Shown here piece by piece: positions 1 through 5,619 of a DNA stretch of 9,281 nt. The position numbers and the translations under genes were made by a program. The stretch is from Bacteroidales bacterium. GTDB taxonomy: Bacteria > Bacteroidota > Bacteroidia > Bacteroidales > Muribaculaceae. Each line of letters starts with the position of its first letter. Positions within the stretch are counted from its first letter, which is position 1. The DNA lies in assembly GCA_004552725.1 (NCBI GenBank), contig SFNM01000076.1:1-9281 (forward strand), written 5' to 3'. The notes below the pieces were generated by a model. That model searched no databases and was not told the origin of the DNA. It saw nothing but the letters and a program-made list of their open reading frames with translations.

Positions 1-108
1 CACGAGTAAGGCGGATTTTACGACCTGCTTTTTGGTAGGCCAGGAAGTCTTATAGCGAAGTTCTTCGAAAGACTCTTCGATGTTCGTAAGTAGCTTAAGT
101 TTTTTCAT
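1..108 (-). CDS. secE: SecE, preprotein translocase subunit (N-terminal part, runs off window)
   Basis: The first 36 codons are visible, beginning with ATG at 108-106 and leaving the window at base 1. The peptide starts MKKLKLLTNIEESFEELRYK and continues with TSWPTKKQ. A short charged helix followed by a W-P-T/S-K pattern is the hallmark of SecE just before its single membrane helix. SecE is the small essential subunit that clamps SecY in the inner-membrane protein-export channel. Its position right after tRNA-Trp, 14 nt from the tRNA 3' end, fits the common tuf - tRNA-Trp - secE - nusG - rplK order. No separate promoter is visible in the AT-rich 14-nt spacer, so it is probably transcribed with tRNA-Trp. 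The membrane helix itself lies outside the window. Confidence 0.9.
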   Translation of the reverse strand, partial: MKKLKLLTNIEESFEELRYKTSWPTKKQVVKSALLV

Positions 109-122
109 TGTTAAAAATTTAG

Positions 123-195
123 CACGGGAAGAGAGGCTCGAACTCCCGACACCTGGTTTTGGAGACCAGTGCTCTACCGACTGAGCTATTCCCGT
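123..195 (-). tRNA. tRNA-Trp (anticodon CCA)
   Basis: A 73-nt cloverleaf can be drawn on the minus strand. The acceptor is ACGGGAA/TTCCCGT, the D-arm is GCTC/GAGC with loop AGTCGGTA, and the anticodon stem is CTGGT/ACCAG with loop CTCCAAA, giving CCA. The T-arm is GGGAG/CTCTC with loop TTCGAGC, and the discriminator base is G, as expected for tRNA-Trp. CCA is not encoded. It sits between the tuf 3' hairpin and secE. Confidence 0.96.
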
Positions 196-202
196 GTATT
201 AA

Positions 203-240
203 GAAAGCGGCCGGGGATGCCGGAGCTGCCGGCCGCTTTC
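203..240 (-). terminator. 12-bp GC-rich hairpin after tuf (terminator or processing site)
   Basis: Bases 203-214 and 229-240 are perfect inverted repeats of 12 bp (GAAAGCGGCCGG) with a 14-nt loop. On the minus strand the hairpin begins 33 nt after the tuf stop codon and is followed by TTAATA, a weak T-tract. It ends only 7 nt before tRNA-Trp. No promoter of the TAnnTTTG type is visible between it and tRNA-Trp. It may therefore be a leaky terminator that sets the tuf to secE ratio, or an RNase processing hairpin. Confidence 0.65.
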
Positions 241-272
241 GTTATGAGTTAATTACAGAGTACTGTGTGGTA

Positions 273-1457
273 TTACTCAATGATTTCGGTGATTTGACCG
301 GAACCAACGGTGCGACCACCTTCGCGGATAGCGAAACGCAGACCTTTGTCGCAAGCTACGGGGTTGATGAGCTTAACGATGATTTCTACGTGGTCACCGG
401 GCATTACCATTTCAACGCCTTCGGGGAGGGTGATCTCACCGGTAACGTCGAGGGTACGGATGTAGAATTGAGGACGATAGTGGTTGTGGAACGGAGTGTG
501 ACGGCCGCCTTCTTCTTTCTTGAGGATGTAGACAGAAGCCTTGAATTCGTCGTGGGGTTTAACGAGACCCGGGTGGCAGATAACCATACCGCGACGGATG
601 TCTTTTTTGTCGATACCACGGAGGAGCAGACCTACGTTATCGCCGGCTTCACCTTGATCGAGGAGTTTGCGGAACATTTCCACGCCGGTAACAACGGACT
701 TCATGTCAGCGCCGAGACCCATGATTTGTACTTCGTCACCTACTTTTACGACGCCGGTTTCGATACGGCCGGTAGCAACGGTACCACGACCGGTGATCGA
801 GAATACGTCTTCAACAGGCATAAGGAAGGGTTTATCAACGTCGCGGGGAGGCAGGGGGATCCAGTTATCGACAGCATCCATGAGTTCCATAACTTTTGCT
901 TCCCATTTGGGATCGCCGTTGAGGGCGCCGAGAGCAGAGCCGCGGATGATGGGGGTGTTGTCGCCGTCGTATTCGTATTGATCGAGAAGTTCGCGCATTT
1001 CCATTTCAACGAGTTCGAGCATTTCTTCGTCGTCGACCATGTCGCACTTGTTGAGGAAAACAACGATACGGGGAACGTTCACCTGGCGAGCCAGAAGGAT
1101 GTGTTCACGGGTTTGGGGCATGGGACCATCGGTAGCAGCAACTACGATGATAGCGCCGTCCATTTGAGCAGCACCGGTTACCATGTTCTTTACATAGTCA
1201 GCGTGGCCCGGGCAGTCAACGTGAGCGTAGTGACGGTTTTTGGTTTCGTATTCAACGTGGGCGGTGTTGATAGTAATACCACGTTCTTTTTCTTCGGGAG
1301 CGTTGTCGATTTGGTCAAAGGATTTCACTTCCGAGAGACCGGCTTTAGCCAACACGGTGGTGATGGCGGCGGTGAGAGTGGTTTTACCGTGGTCAACGTG
1401 GCCGATGGTGCCGATGTTAACGTGCGGCTTCGTTCTTTCGAATTTCTCTTTAGCCAT
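273..1457 (-). CDS. tuf: Elongation factor Tu
   Basis: This is a complete 394-residue EF-Tu, the GTPase that carries aminoacyl-tRNA to the ribosomal A site. All GTPase motifs are present: P-loop GHVDHGKT (19-26), switch I RGITIN (59-64), DCPGH (81-85, His85 being the catalytic histidine), NKCD (136-139) and SAL (174-176). Domains 2 and 3 follow without a break to the C-terminus GSGQITEIIE, the usual length for the family. The sequence closely resembles Bacteroidales EF-Tu, for example the opening MAKEKFERTKPHVNIG. The 102-nt leader after tRNA-Thr(GGT) is very AT-rich near the start codon and has no recognisable promoter, so tuf is probably expressed from the tRNA operon promoter near 1970-2000. 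A long open frame on the opposite strand is only a shadow of this gene. Confidence 0.99.
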   Translation of the reverse strand: MAKEKFERTKPHVNIGTIGHVDHGKTTLTAAITTVLAKAGLSEVKSFDQIDNAPEEKERGITINTAHVEYETKNRHYAHVDCPGHADYVKNMVTGAAQMDGAIIVVAATDGPMPQTREHILLARQVNVPRIVVFLNKCDMVDDEEMLELVEMEMRELLDQYEYDGDNTPIIRGSALGALNGDPKWEAKVMELMDAVDNWIPLPPRDVDKPFLMPVEDVFSITGRGTVATGRIETGVVKVGDEVQIMGLGADMKSVVTGVEMFRKLLDQGEAGDNVGLLLRGIDKKDIRRGMVICHPGLVKPHDEFKASVYILKKEEGGRHTPFHNHYRPQFYIRTLDVTGEITLPEGVEMVMPGDHVEIIVKLINPVACDKGLRFAIREGGRTVGSGQITEIIE

Positions 1458-1559
1458 AGTATGGGTTATATTTTGTTAATGATTAATTCTAATAATTTTT
1501 CACCACGTAGCCGCGATAACGAGTAGACGCTACCGGGGCTGTCAATGTGGATTATTTAG

Positions 1560-1631
<72 letters not shown>

Positions 1632-1647
1632 AAATATTTTTCTTTTG

Positions 1648-1720
1648 AGCGGAAGACGAGGCTCAAACTCGCGACCCGCAGCTTGGAAGGCTGCTGCTCT
1701 ATCAACTGAGCTACTTCCGC
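1648..1720 (-). tRNA. tRNA-Gly (anticodon TCC)
   Basis: This is a 73-nt cloverleaf with acceptor GCGGAAG/CTTCCGC, anticodon stem GCAGC/GCTGC and loop CTTCCAA, giving TCC. The D-loop is AGTTGATA and the T-loop is TTTGAGC, so the normally invariant G19 and C56 are A19 and U56. Because both have changed, a Watson-Crick elbow pair is kept. The discriminator is T, and CCA is not encoded. It corresponds to glyT in the equivalent E. coli operon. Confidence 0.95.
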
Positions 1721-1728
1721 ATAAAGTG

Positions 1729-1810
1729 TGGGCGCGGATGGATTCGAACCACCGAAGGCAGAGCCAGCAGATTTACAGTCTGCCCCATTTGGCCACTCTG
1801 GAACACGCCC
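1729..1810 (-). tRNA. tRNA-Tyr (anticodon GTA)
   Basis: This is an 82-nt class II cloverleaf with a long variable arm (TGGCTCTGCCTTC, with a 3-bp GGC/GCC stem). The acceptor is GGGCGTG/CGCGCCC with one G:U pair, the anticodon stem is GCAGA/TCTGC with loop CTGTAAA, giving GTA, and the T-loop is TTCGAAT. The discriminator is A. It lies 8 nt upstream of tRNA-Gly, so the two are surely cut from one precursor. Confidence 0.96.
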
Positions 1811-1840
1811 TTCTCTTTTTTTTATGCTTCTTCAACTTTG

Positions 1841-1914
1841 AGCCTCTTGTCGGATTCGAACCAACGACCCCGAGATTACAAATCACGTGCTCTGGCCAAC
1901 TGAGCTAAAGAGGC
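1841..1914 (-). tRNA. tRNA-Thr (anticodon TGT)
   Basis: This is a 74-nt cloverleaf with acceptor GCCTCTT/AAGAGGC, D-arm GCTC/GAGC with loop AGTTGGCCA, anticodon loop TTTGTAA giving TGT, and T-arm GTTGG/CCGAC with loop TTCGAAT. The anticodon stem CGTGA/TCTCG contains one U:U mismatch at 29:41. The discriminator is T and CCA is not encoded. This is the first gene of the operon, about 55 nt downstream of the promoter -7 box. Confidence 0.95.
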
Positions 1915-1969
1915 ATCTTCAATTTTCGATTGCTCCCGGGATTTGGGGGTTGCTTCCCGTTTGCGGATG

Positions 1970-2000
1970 CAAAGTTAAGAACATTTTTTCATTCCACAAA
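1970..2000 (-). promoter_or_regulatory. Bacteroidetes-type promoter of the tRNA-tuf operon
   Basis: On the minus strand TTTG (2000-1997) is followed after exactly 19 nt by TAACTTTG (1977-1970). This matches the primary sigma factor consensus of Bacteroides, TTTG at -33 and TAnnTTTG at -7. It is the only good match upstream of tRNA-Thr(TGT). The leader between it and the tRNA contains a weak 5-bp inverted repeat (1938-1942 with 1956-1960). Confidence 0.85.
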
Positions 2001-2111
2001 ATATTTCCCACTTTTTTTTCAAAAAAATTGCACTTTTCACCATTTTTCCCATTTTCACATTAATTATATATAACTCCGCCAAAACCATGCGCCACAAAAG
2101 CCCCCGACAAA

Positions 2112-2212
2112 GCCGCAGCGAAGCGAAGCGCCCCGCCGCGGTGAGGTTCGGTGACGAGGCGGTAGCCGAGCGGCGCGGAAGCGCCCGATGAAGGTTCGGA
2201 GCGGCCAAGCGC
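2112..2212 (+). repeat. Dispersed GC-rich intergenic repeat, copy A (shortened form)
   Basis: This copy shares two blocks with copies B (5471-5597) and C (7111-7213). The left block is AGCGAAGCGCCCCGCCGC (2122-2139), identical in C and with one change in B. The right block is at 2162-2187, beginning GTAGCCGAGCGGCGCGGAAG. Like B, it then continues with GAAGGTTCGG. The middle is about 24 nt shorter than in B, having lost most of the hairpin found there. The block GGCGC-GGAA-GCGCC (2172-2185) forms a short stem with a GNRA-type loop. It lies between two outward-facing promoters and encodes no credible protein. Confidence 0.85.
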
Positions 2213-2222
2213 CCAGCCGCAA

Positions 2223-2248
2223 AGCCGCAGCAGCCGCAGCAGCCGCGC
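2223..2248 (+). repeat. 9-bp tandem repeat AGCCGCAGC, nearly 3 units
   Basis: Two perfect units (2223-2231, 2232-2240) and a third lacking its last A (2241-2248) follow dispersed repeat copy A. The same 9-mer also occurs at 2111-2119, at the left edge of copy A, so the tandem may have grown from repeat material. It ends 28 bp before the -33 box of the esterase promoter. Confidence 0.75.
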
Positions 2249-2275
2249 AAAAAAATCCATTCCTGCTCGCAAATT

Positions 2276-2308
2276 TTTGCTCCGAAAGCAGATTTTTTCG
2301 TATCTTTG
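2276..2308 (+). promoter_or_regulatory. Bacteroidetes-type promoter of the esterase gene
   Basis: TTTG (2276-2279) is followed after 21 nt by TATCTTTG (2301-2308), matching the TTTG / TAnnTTTG consensus. The predicted transcript start, about 7 nt further on, leaves a leader of roughly 15 nt before the ATG at 2330. This promoter also argues against the upstream TTG at 2306 as a start codon, because that codon lies inside the -7 box. Confidence 0.75.
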
Positions 2309-2329
2309 CCTTCACTAAACCTCCTGATT

Positions 2330-3649
2330 ATGGCCAGAATATTCTACACCCTGATAATGATTGCGGCCGCGCTCACCGCCTCCGCCAAATACACCACCAT
2401 CGCCGACACACTGCGAGCCTCGCGCATCTTCCCCGGCACCAGCCACGCCTTCACCATCACCGTGCCCGACAACTACTCGCCCGACCGCCCCGCCGCTCTC
2501 TACCTCAGCCTCGACGGTGAACTCTGCAACGCTCCCGCAGTCATCGACTCCCTAACCGCCGCCGGCATTATGCCCATTACCATCGGCGTATATCTCCAAC
2601 CCGGCGTAATCACTGCCAACGACGGCACCGTGCTCCGCTACAACCGCTCAAACGAATTCGACAACACATCCGACCGCTTCGCTCGCTTCCTCGACTCCGA
2701 ACTTCTCCCCACCATCGAGTCGCTCACCACTCCCGACGGCCGACCAATCCGCCTGAGCGCCAACCCCTCCGACCGCATGATTGCCGGCCTCAGTAGCGGC
2801 GGCATCTGCGCCTTCGTCACCGCATGGCATCGCCCCGACCTATTCGCCCGCGTATTCTCCGGCTGCGGCACATTCGTAGCAATGCGCGGTGGCAACGACC
2901 TCGAAGCAATCGTGCGCAAACACCAGCCTAAGCCATTGCGCATCTTCCTCCAAGACGGCTTCGACGACGTGTGGAACCCTCTCTTCGGCCACTGGTACGA
3001 GCACAACCGTCTCCTCGCCTCAGCCCTCGAATTTGCCGGGTACGACTGCCGCTTCGACTGGGCAGAAGGCGGCCACAGCATGCGCCGTGCCACCGAAATA
3101 TTCACCGAAATGATGACTTGGATATGGCGCGACTACCCCACCCCAATCACCGCCTCATCTTCAGCCAACTCCACCTTGCATCCACTCCTCATTCCCGGCG
3201 AGCAATGGCAAGCCTCACAAGGCTCTTTCTCGCCTCATCCTAAATTAAAAGCAACATACCCCGATGGCTCAATCATGGCCGGAGTGCTCGACAATCCCAA
3301 CCACCTATACCAGTGGATTTTAGACAACGAAGGCAACAAACATTACGGCCAAGCATTTTATTGGCTCCACTCTTACGACAACGCCCCACTTACCGCGGCT
3401 TCACTCGCCTTCGACAGCGATGGCAACCTCTGGACGCTCACATCCGCCGGCATCCAAATTTGCGACCAAAACGGGCGCGTCCGCGCAATCCTAAGCCTCC
3501 CCCAAGGCCTGAATTTGATGATGCCCGCCGAAATGGCGCTCGCCGACCACCTACTTATCATTACCACTGAAACCTACCGATACACACTCAAAATCAACGT
3601 AATTCCCCCAACTAAAGGCACCCGTCCCGCCTCTCAAGGGCAAGGTTAG
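2330..3649 (+). CDS. Secreted esterase-family alpha/beta hydrolase with C-terminal SMP-30-like region
   Basis: The protein is 439 residues from ATG 2330. Residues 1-19 form a signal peptide (hydrophobic IFYTLIMIAAAL, then ASA-K), so it is exported, probably to the periplasm or cell surface. Residues about 30-270 look like the esterase family of enterochelin and feruloyl esterases. Visible are the nucleophile elbow GLSSGG (153-158, Ser155), an acid candidate in LQDGFDD (207-213), and the histidine in EGGHS (246-250, His249). Residues about 285-425 resemble part of an SMP-30/gluconolactonase beta-propeller: YPDGS, FDSDGNLWTLTSAGIQICDQ and NGRVRAILSLP match the family's D-G-LYVAT-GIQVCDQ-GRV pattern. 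Only about half a normal propeller is present. The substrate is unknown; a plant or host polysaccharide ester or a siderophore ester is plausible. The gene stands alone, with its own promoter. Confidence 0.85.
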   Translation: MARIFYTLIMIAAALTASAKYTTIADTLRASRIFPGTSHAFTITVPDNYSPDRPAALYLSLDGELCNAPAVIDSLTAAGIMPITIGVYLQPGVITANDGTVLRYNRSNEFDNTSDRFARFLDSELLPTIESLTTPDGRPIRLSANPSDRMIAGLSSGGICAFVTAWHRPDLFARVFSGCGTFVAMRGGNDLEAIVRKHQPKPLRIFLQDGFDDVWNPLFGHWYEHNRLLASALEFAGYDCRFDWAEGGHSMRRATEIFTEMMTWIWRDYPTPITASSSANSTLHPLLIPGEQWQASQGSFSPHPKLKATYPDGSIMAGVLDNPNHLYQWILDNEGNKHYGQAFYWLHSYDNAPLTAASLAFDSDGNLWTLTSAGIQICDQNGRVRAILSLPQGLNLMMPAEMALADHLLIITTETYRYTLKINVIPPTKGTRPASQGQG

Positions 3650-3693
3650 CGATTTACCCGCCAATTTTTTGCACTTTTTGGCCAACTTTCCTC

Positions 3694-3724
3694 TTGTTTT
3701 TATCCTCAAAACTTGCTAATTTTG
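3694..3724 (+). promoter_or_regulatory. Bacteroidetes-type promoter of the ATPase-nuclease operon
   Basis: TTG (3694-3696) is followed after 20 nt by TAATTTTG (3717-3724), matching TTG / TAnnTTTG. The expected transcript start near 3731 leaves a leader of about 17 nt to the ATG at 3748. It shows that the operon is expressed independently of the esterase gene. No obvious terminator hairpin is seen in the 3650-3693 gap. Confidence 0.78.
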
Positions 3725-3747
3725 CAAAACATCTAAACAATCTGACT

Positions 3748-4971
3748 ATGAAAAATCTCCCTCGACTGAAAATCCACAACTTCGGCGCCCTATCCAATGT
3801 CGACACCGAATTCAACAAATACACCCTCTTCATCGGACCACAAGGCTCCGGCAAAAGCACTATCGCAAAACTATACTCCCTCTTCACCTGGCTCGAAAAA
3901 CGTCTCAAACGCGGTATGCTCACAATCAAATACGTTGAACAATACCAGCGCTTCCGCAGTTCGCTCTGCGCTTACTCGCGCCTCACCGACTACTTCCACG
4001 ACGACAGCCGGATAGAATTCTTCGGTCGCTTCTACACATTTATATATAAAGACAACACCCTCAAAATCACCCCAACCGAAGAAACCGACAGCGGCAGCGC
4101 AATGTCAAAAGTGCTTTACGTCCCCGCCGAGCGCAACTTTCTCACCACAATCGGATCTCCCGCCAACATCAAATCTCTGCCGGAATCCGTTAGCACATTC
4201 CTCGGCGAATTTGAAATGGCTCGCGCCGCTTACACTCAAGGTTACGAAATCCCCGTCGGCGACGCCGTGTTTGAATACGACAAACTCAACGGCATCTCTT
4301 GGCTCCGCGGCAAAGACTACCGTATTCGCCTCTCCGCTGCATCAAGCGGATACCAATCCGCCCTCTCGCTCTGCTTAGTGTCGCGCTTCATCAGCGACAA
4401 AGTCGAAAACTCCAAACGCGATGCCAATGAACTCAGCATGGCCGAACGCGAAGTTATCTCGCGACAAGTCGCCGCGATCCTCGATATGGACCTCAGCGAT
4501 GAAGTCAAAGCAGCCGCTTTAGGCCAACTCTCCAACCGCTTCAGTTACTCCGAATTTATCAACATCGTCGAAGAACCGGAGCAAAACCTATACCCCTCTT
4601 CCCAAAAAGACATCCTTTACTACCTCATATCTATTGCCAATCGCTTGGACGACAACAAGTTGGTGTGTACCACCCACTCTCCGTTCATGATCAACTACCT
4701 CACTCTCGCCGCAAAAGCATGGCAACTCCGTCAAAAAGTATGCAACAAGCCCCACCTCCTGGAGCGCATCTATGCCGTCGTGCCGGAAAGCAGCATCATC
4801 AACCCCGATTCCCTGCGAATTTACCAACTCACCGACGGCCAAGCACGCCTGCTCCCTCTCAACTACGGCCTACCTTCTGATGCCAACCTGCTTAACCTCG
4901 AAGCCGGCCTTACCAACGAACTTTTCGGTGAAATGCTTGAAATTGAGGAGGATATTGAATATGGGTGCTGA
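3748..4971 (+). CDS. ABC/AAA-type ATPase (OLD/RecF-like, no TOPRIM), first gene of a two-gene system
   Basis: The start at ATG 3748 gives 407 residues, placing the gene just after its promoter. Visible motifs are Walker A GPQGSGKS (30-37) after KIHNFGALSNVDTEFNKYT, a Q-loop-like stretch, YVPAERN (124-130), a signature-like SAASSGYQS (196-204), Walker B with catalytic glutamates INIVEEPEQN (271-280), and the H-loop TTHSPF (308-313). This order is typical of the AAA_15/AAA_21 group of ABC ATPases found in OLD nucleases, Septu PtuA and PARIS AriA. The part after the H-loop (about 95 residues, ending in an acidic tail) has no recognisable TOPRIM motifs, so a nuclease activity would have to come from a partner. 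The next gene starts inside its last codons (11-bp overlap). It is probably the sensor or motor of a defence or DNA-processing pair; this is inference. Confidence 0.88.
   Translation: MKNLPRLKIHNFGALSNVDTEFNKYTLFIGPQGSGKSTIAKLYSLFTWLEKRLKRGMLTIKYVEQYQRFRSSLCAYSRLTDYFHDDSRIEFFGRFYTFIYKDNTLKITPTEETDSGSAMSKVLYVPAERNFLTTIGSPANIKSLPESVSTFLGEFEMARAAYTQGYEIPVGDAVFEYDKLNGISWLRGKDYRIRLSAASSGYQSALSLCLVSRFISDKVENSKRDANELSMAEREVISRQVAAILDMDLSDEVKAAALGQLSNRFSYSEFINIVEEPEQNLYPSSQKDILYYLISIANRLDDNKLVCTTHSPFMINYLTLAAKAWQLRQKVCNKPHLLERIYAVVPESSIINPDSLRIYQLTDGQARLLPLNYGLPSDANLLNLEAGLTNELFGEMLEIEEDIEYGC
4945..4951 (+). promoter_or_regulatory. Strong Shine-Dalgarno sequence GAGGAGG for the nuclease-like gene
   Basis: GAGGAGG lies 9 nt before the ATG at 4961, within the coding sequence of the ATPase gene, where it encodes part of the acidic tail. 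Genes in Bacteroidetes seldom use Shine-Dalgarno sequences, and the other starts in this window lack one, so this site decides the start of the downstream gene. Confidence 0.8.
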
Positions 4972-5458
4972 CTTCTTCGTAAAAAAATGCCAAACCAATA
5001 ATGTCACTGCAGTAGAATTTGGCATCTGCGACCACGCGCACGGTACTCCAGCCTTCGTCAGTTACGACCACCCTCGCCTATGGATCGCGCGCATCACTAA
5101 CCTTACCGGACGACCCGTCAACTTCACCGCCGTCGACAACTGCGTTGACCTCCGTCGCCCCGACGGCTCGCGCGACTTCCGTTGCGACGCTATGCTAACA
5201 TCCGCCACTCACATCGTATTTATCGAACTCAAGGAGCAGCGACACAAATGGGTCCGACACGCCGTCGAAGACCAACTTCAAACAACCATCGACCACTTCA
5301 AAAAATCATACGACATCTCACGCTACCGCCACAAACTCGCCTTCGCCTGCAACCGTCTCCACCCCAACTTCCAGTGCTCCCGAATACAATACCTGCAAGA
5401 CTTCTGGAACCGCAACCACGTGCGCCTCTCCCTCTCTAACCACGTAATCCTGCGCTAA
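4961..5458 (+). CDS. Putative PD-(D/E)XK-like nuclease, partner of the upstream ATPase
   Basis: A 165-residue protein starts at ATG 4961, chosen for its strong Shine-Dalgarno sequence and for translational coupling with the ATPase. I do not recognise a named family. The central segment fits a restriction-endonuclease-like core: Asp76 in CDAML, then the strand HIVFIELKE with Glu89-x-Lys91 twelve residues later, followed by a helix with Gln105 (DQLQTTIDHF). Glu20 in AVEFG could supply the helix-1 acidic residue. D-x12-E-x-K followed by a Gln helix is the usual layout of PD-(D/E)XK nucleases. No signal peptide or membrane helix is visible, so it should be cytoplasmic. The overlap with the ATPase implies equal expression and probably a complex. 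It may be a toxic effector nuclease. Function is inferred, not shown. Confidence 0.75.
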   Translation: MGADFFVKKCQTNNVTAVEFGICDHAHGTPAFVSYDHPRLWIARITNLTGRPVNFTAVDNCVDLRRPDGSRDFRCDAMLTSATHIVFIELKEQRHKWVRHAVEDQLQTTIDHFKKSYDISRYRHKLAFACNRLHPNFQCSRIQYLQDFWNRNHVRLSLSNHVILR

Positions 5459-5470
5459 CACCCATCCACC

Positions 5471-5597
5471 CGGTTCGGCGTAGCGAAGCGCCACGCCGCA
5501 ATGGGTTCTGTGGCTGTAGCCTCGCGGCTTGCTGCGAGGTCTGCGGTAGCCGAGCGGCGCGGAAGCGCCCGTCGAAGGTTCGGCGAAAGCCGAGCGC
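5471..5597 (+). repeat. Dispersed GC-rich intergenic repeat, copy B
   Basis: Its core (5502-5571) matches copy C (7144-7213) at 69 of 70 bases; the one change is T5547 against C7189. The left block (5482-5499) and right block are also in copy A. It contains GTAG (5516-5519) followed by a stem CCTCGC/GCGAGG (5520-5525, 5534-5539) with an 8-nt loop, then a second GTAG (5546-5549) followed by GGCGC-GGAA-GCGCC (5556-5569). It fills almost the whole 161-nt gap between two convergent genes, where its hairpins could help stop transcription from both sides. Open frames through it are not credible proteins. Confidence 0.92.
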
Positions 5598-5619
5598 ATC
5601 CCATCCTGTCGCAACGCGC

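Noticed and set aside
159..1526. A 455-codon open frame on the plus strand opposite tuf.
   Set aside because: It is the antisense shadow of a highly expressed gene with strongly biased codons; it also runs through tRNA-Trp and has no promoter or family resemblance.
1458..1559. A separate tuf promoter.
   Set aside because: No TAnnTTTG box with a -33 partner is visible on the minus strand; only an AT-rich leader and a weak 5-bp inverted repeat (1507-1511 with 1529-1533) were seen.
1645..1908. An 87-codon plus-strand frame containing strings such as MDSNHRR and VGFEPTTPRLQ.
   Set aside because: It is the well-known spurious protein made by translating the reverse of tRNA genes; the region is fully explained by tRNA-Gly, tRNA-Tyr and tRNA-Thr.
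1975..2520. Several overlapping small frames around repeat copy A on both strands.
   Set aside because: They arise from the GC-rich repeat, which lacks stop codons; similar arginine-rich peptides appear at copies B and C only because the DNA is repeated.
3694..3747. An upstream start that would lengthen the ATPase by 18 residues.
   Set aside because: That TTG is the -33 box of a good promoter, and the extension would not be transcribed.
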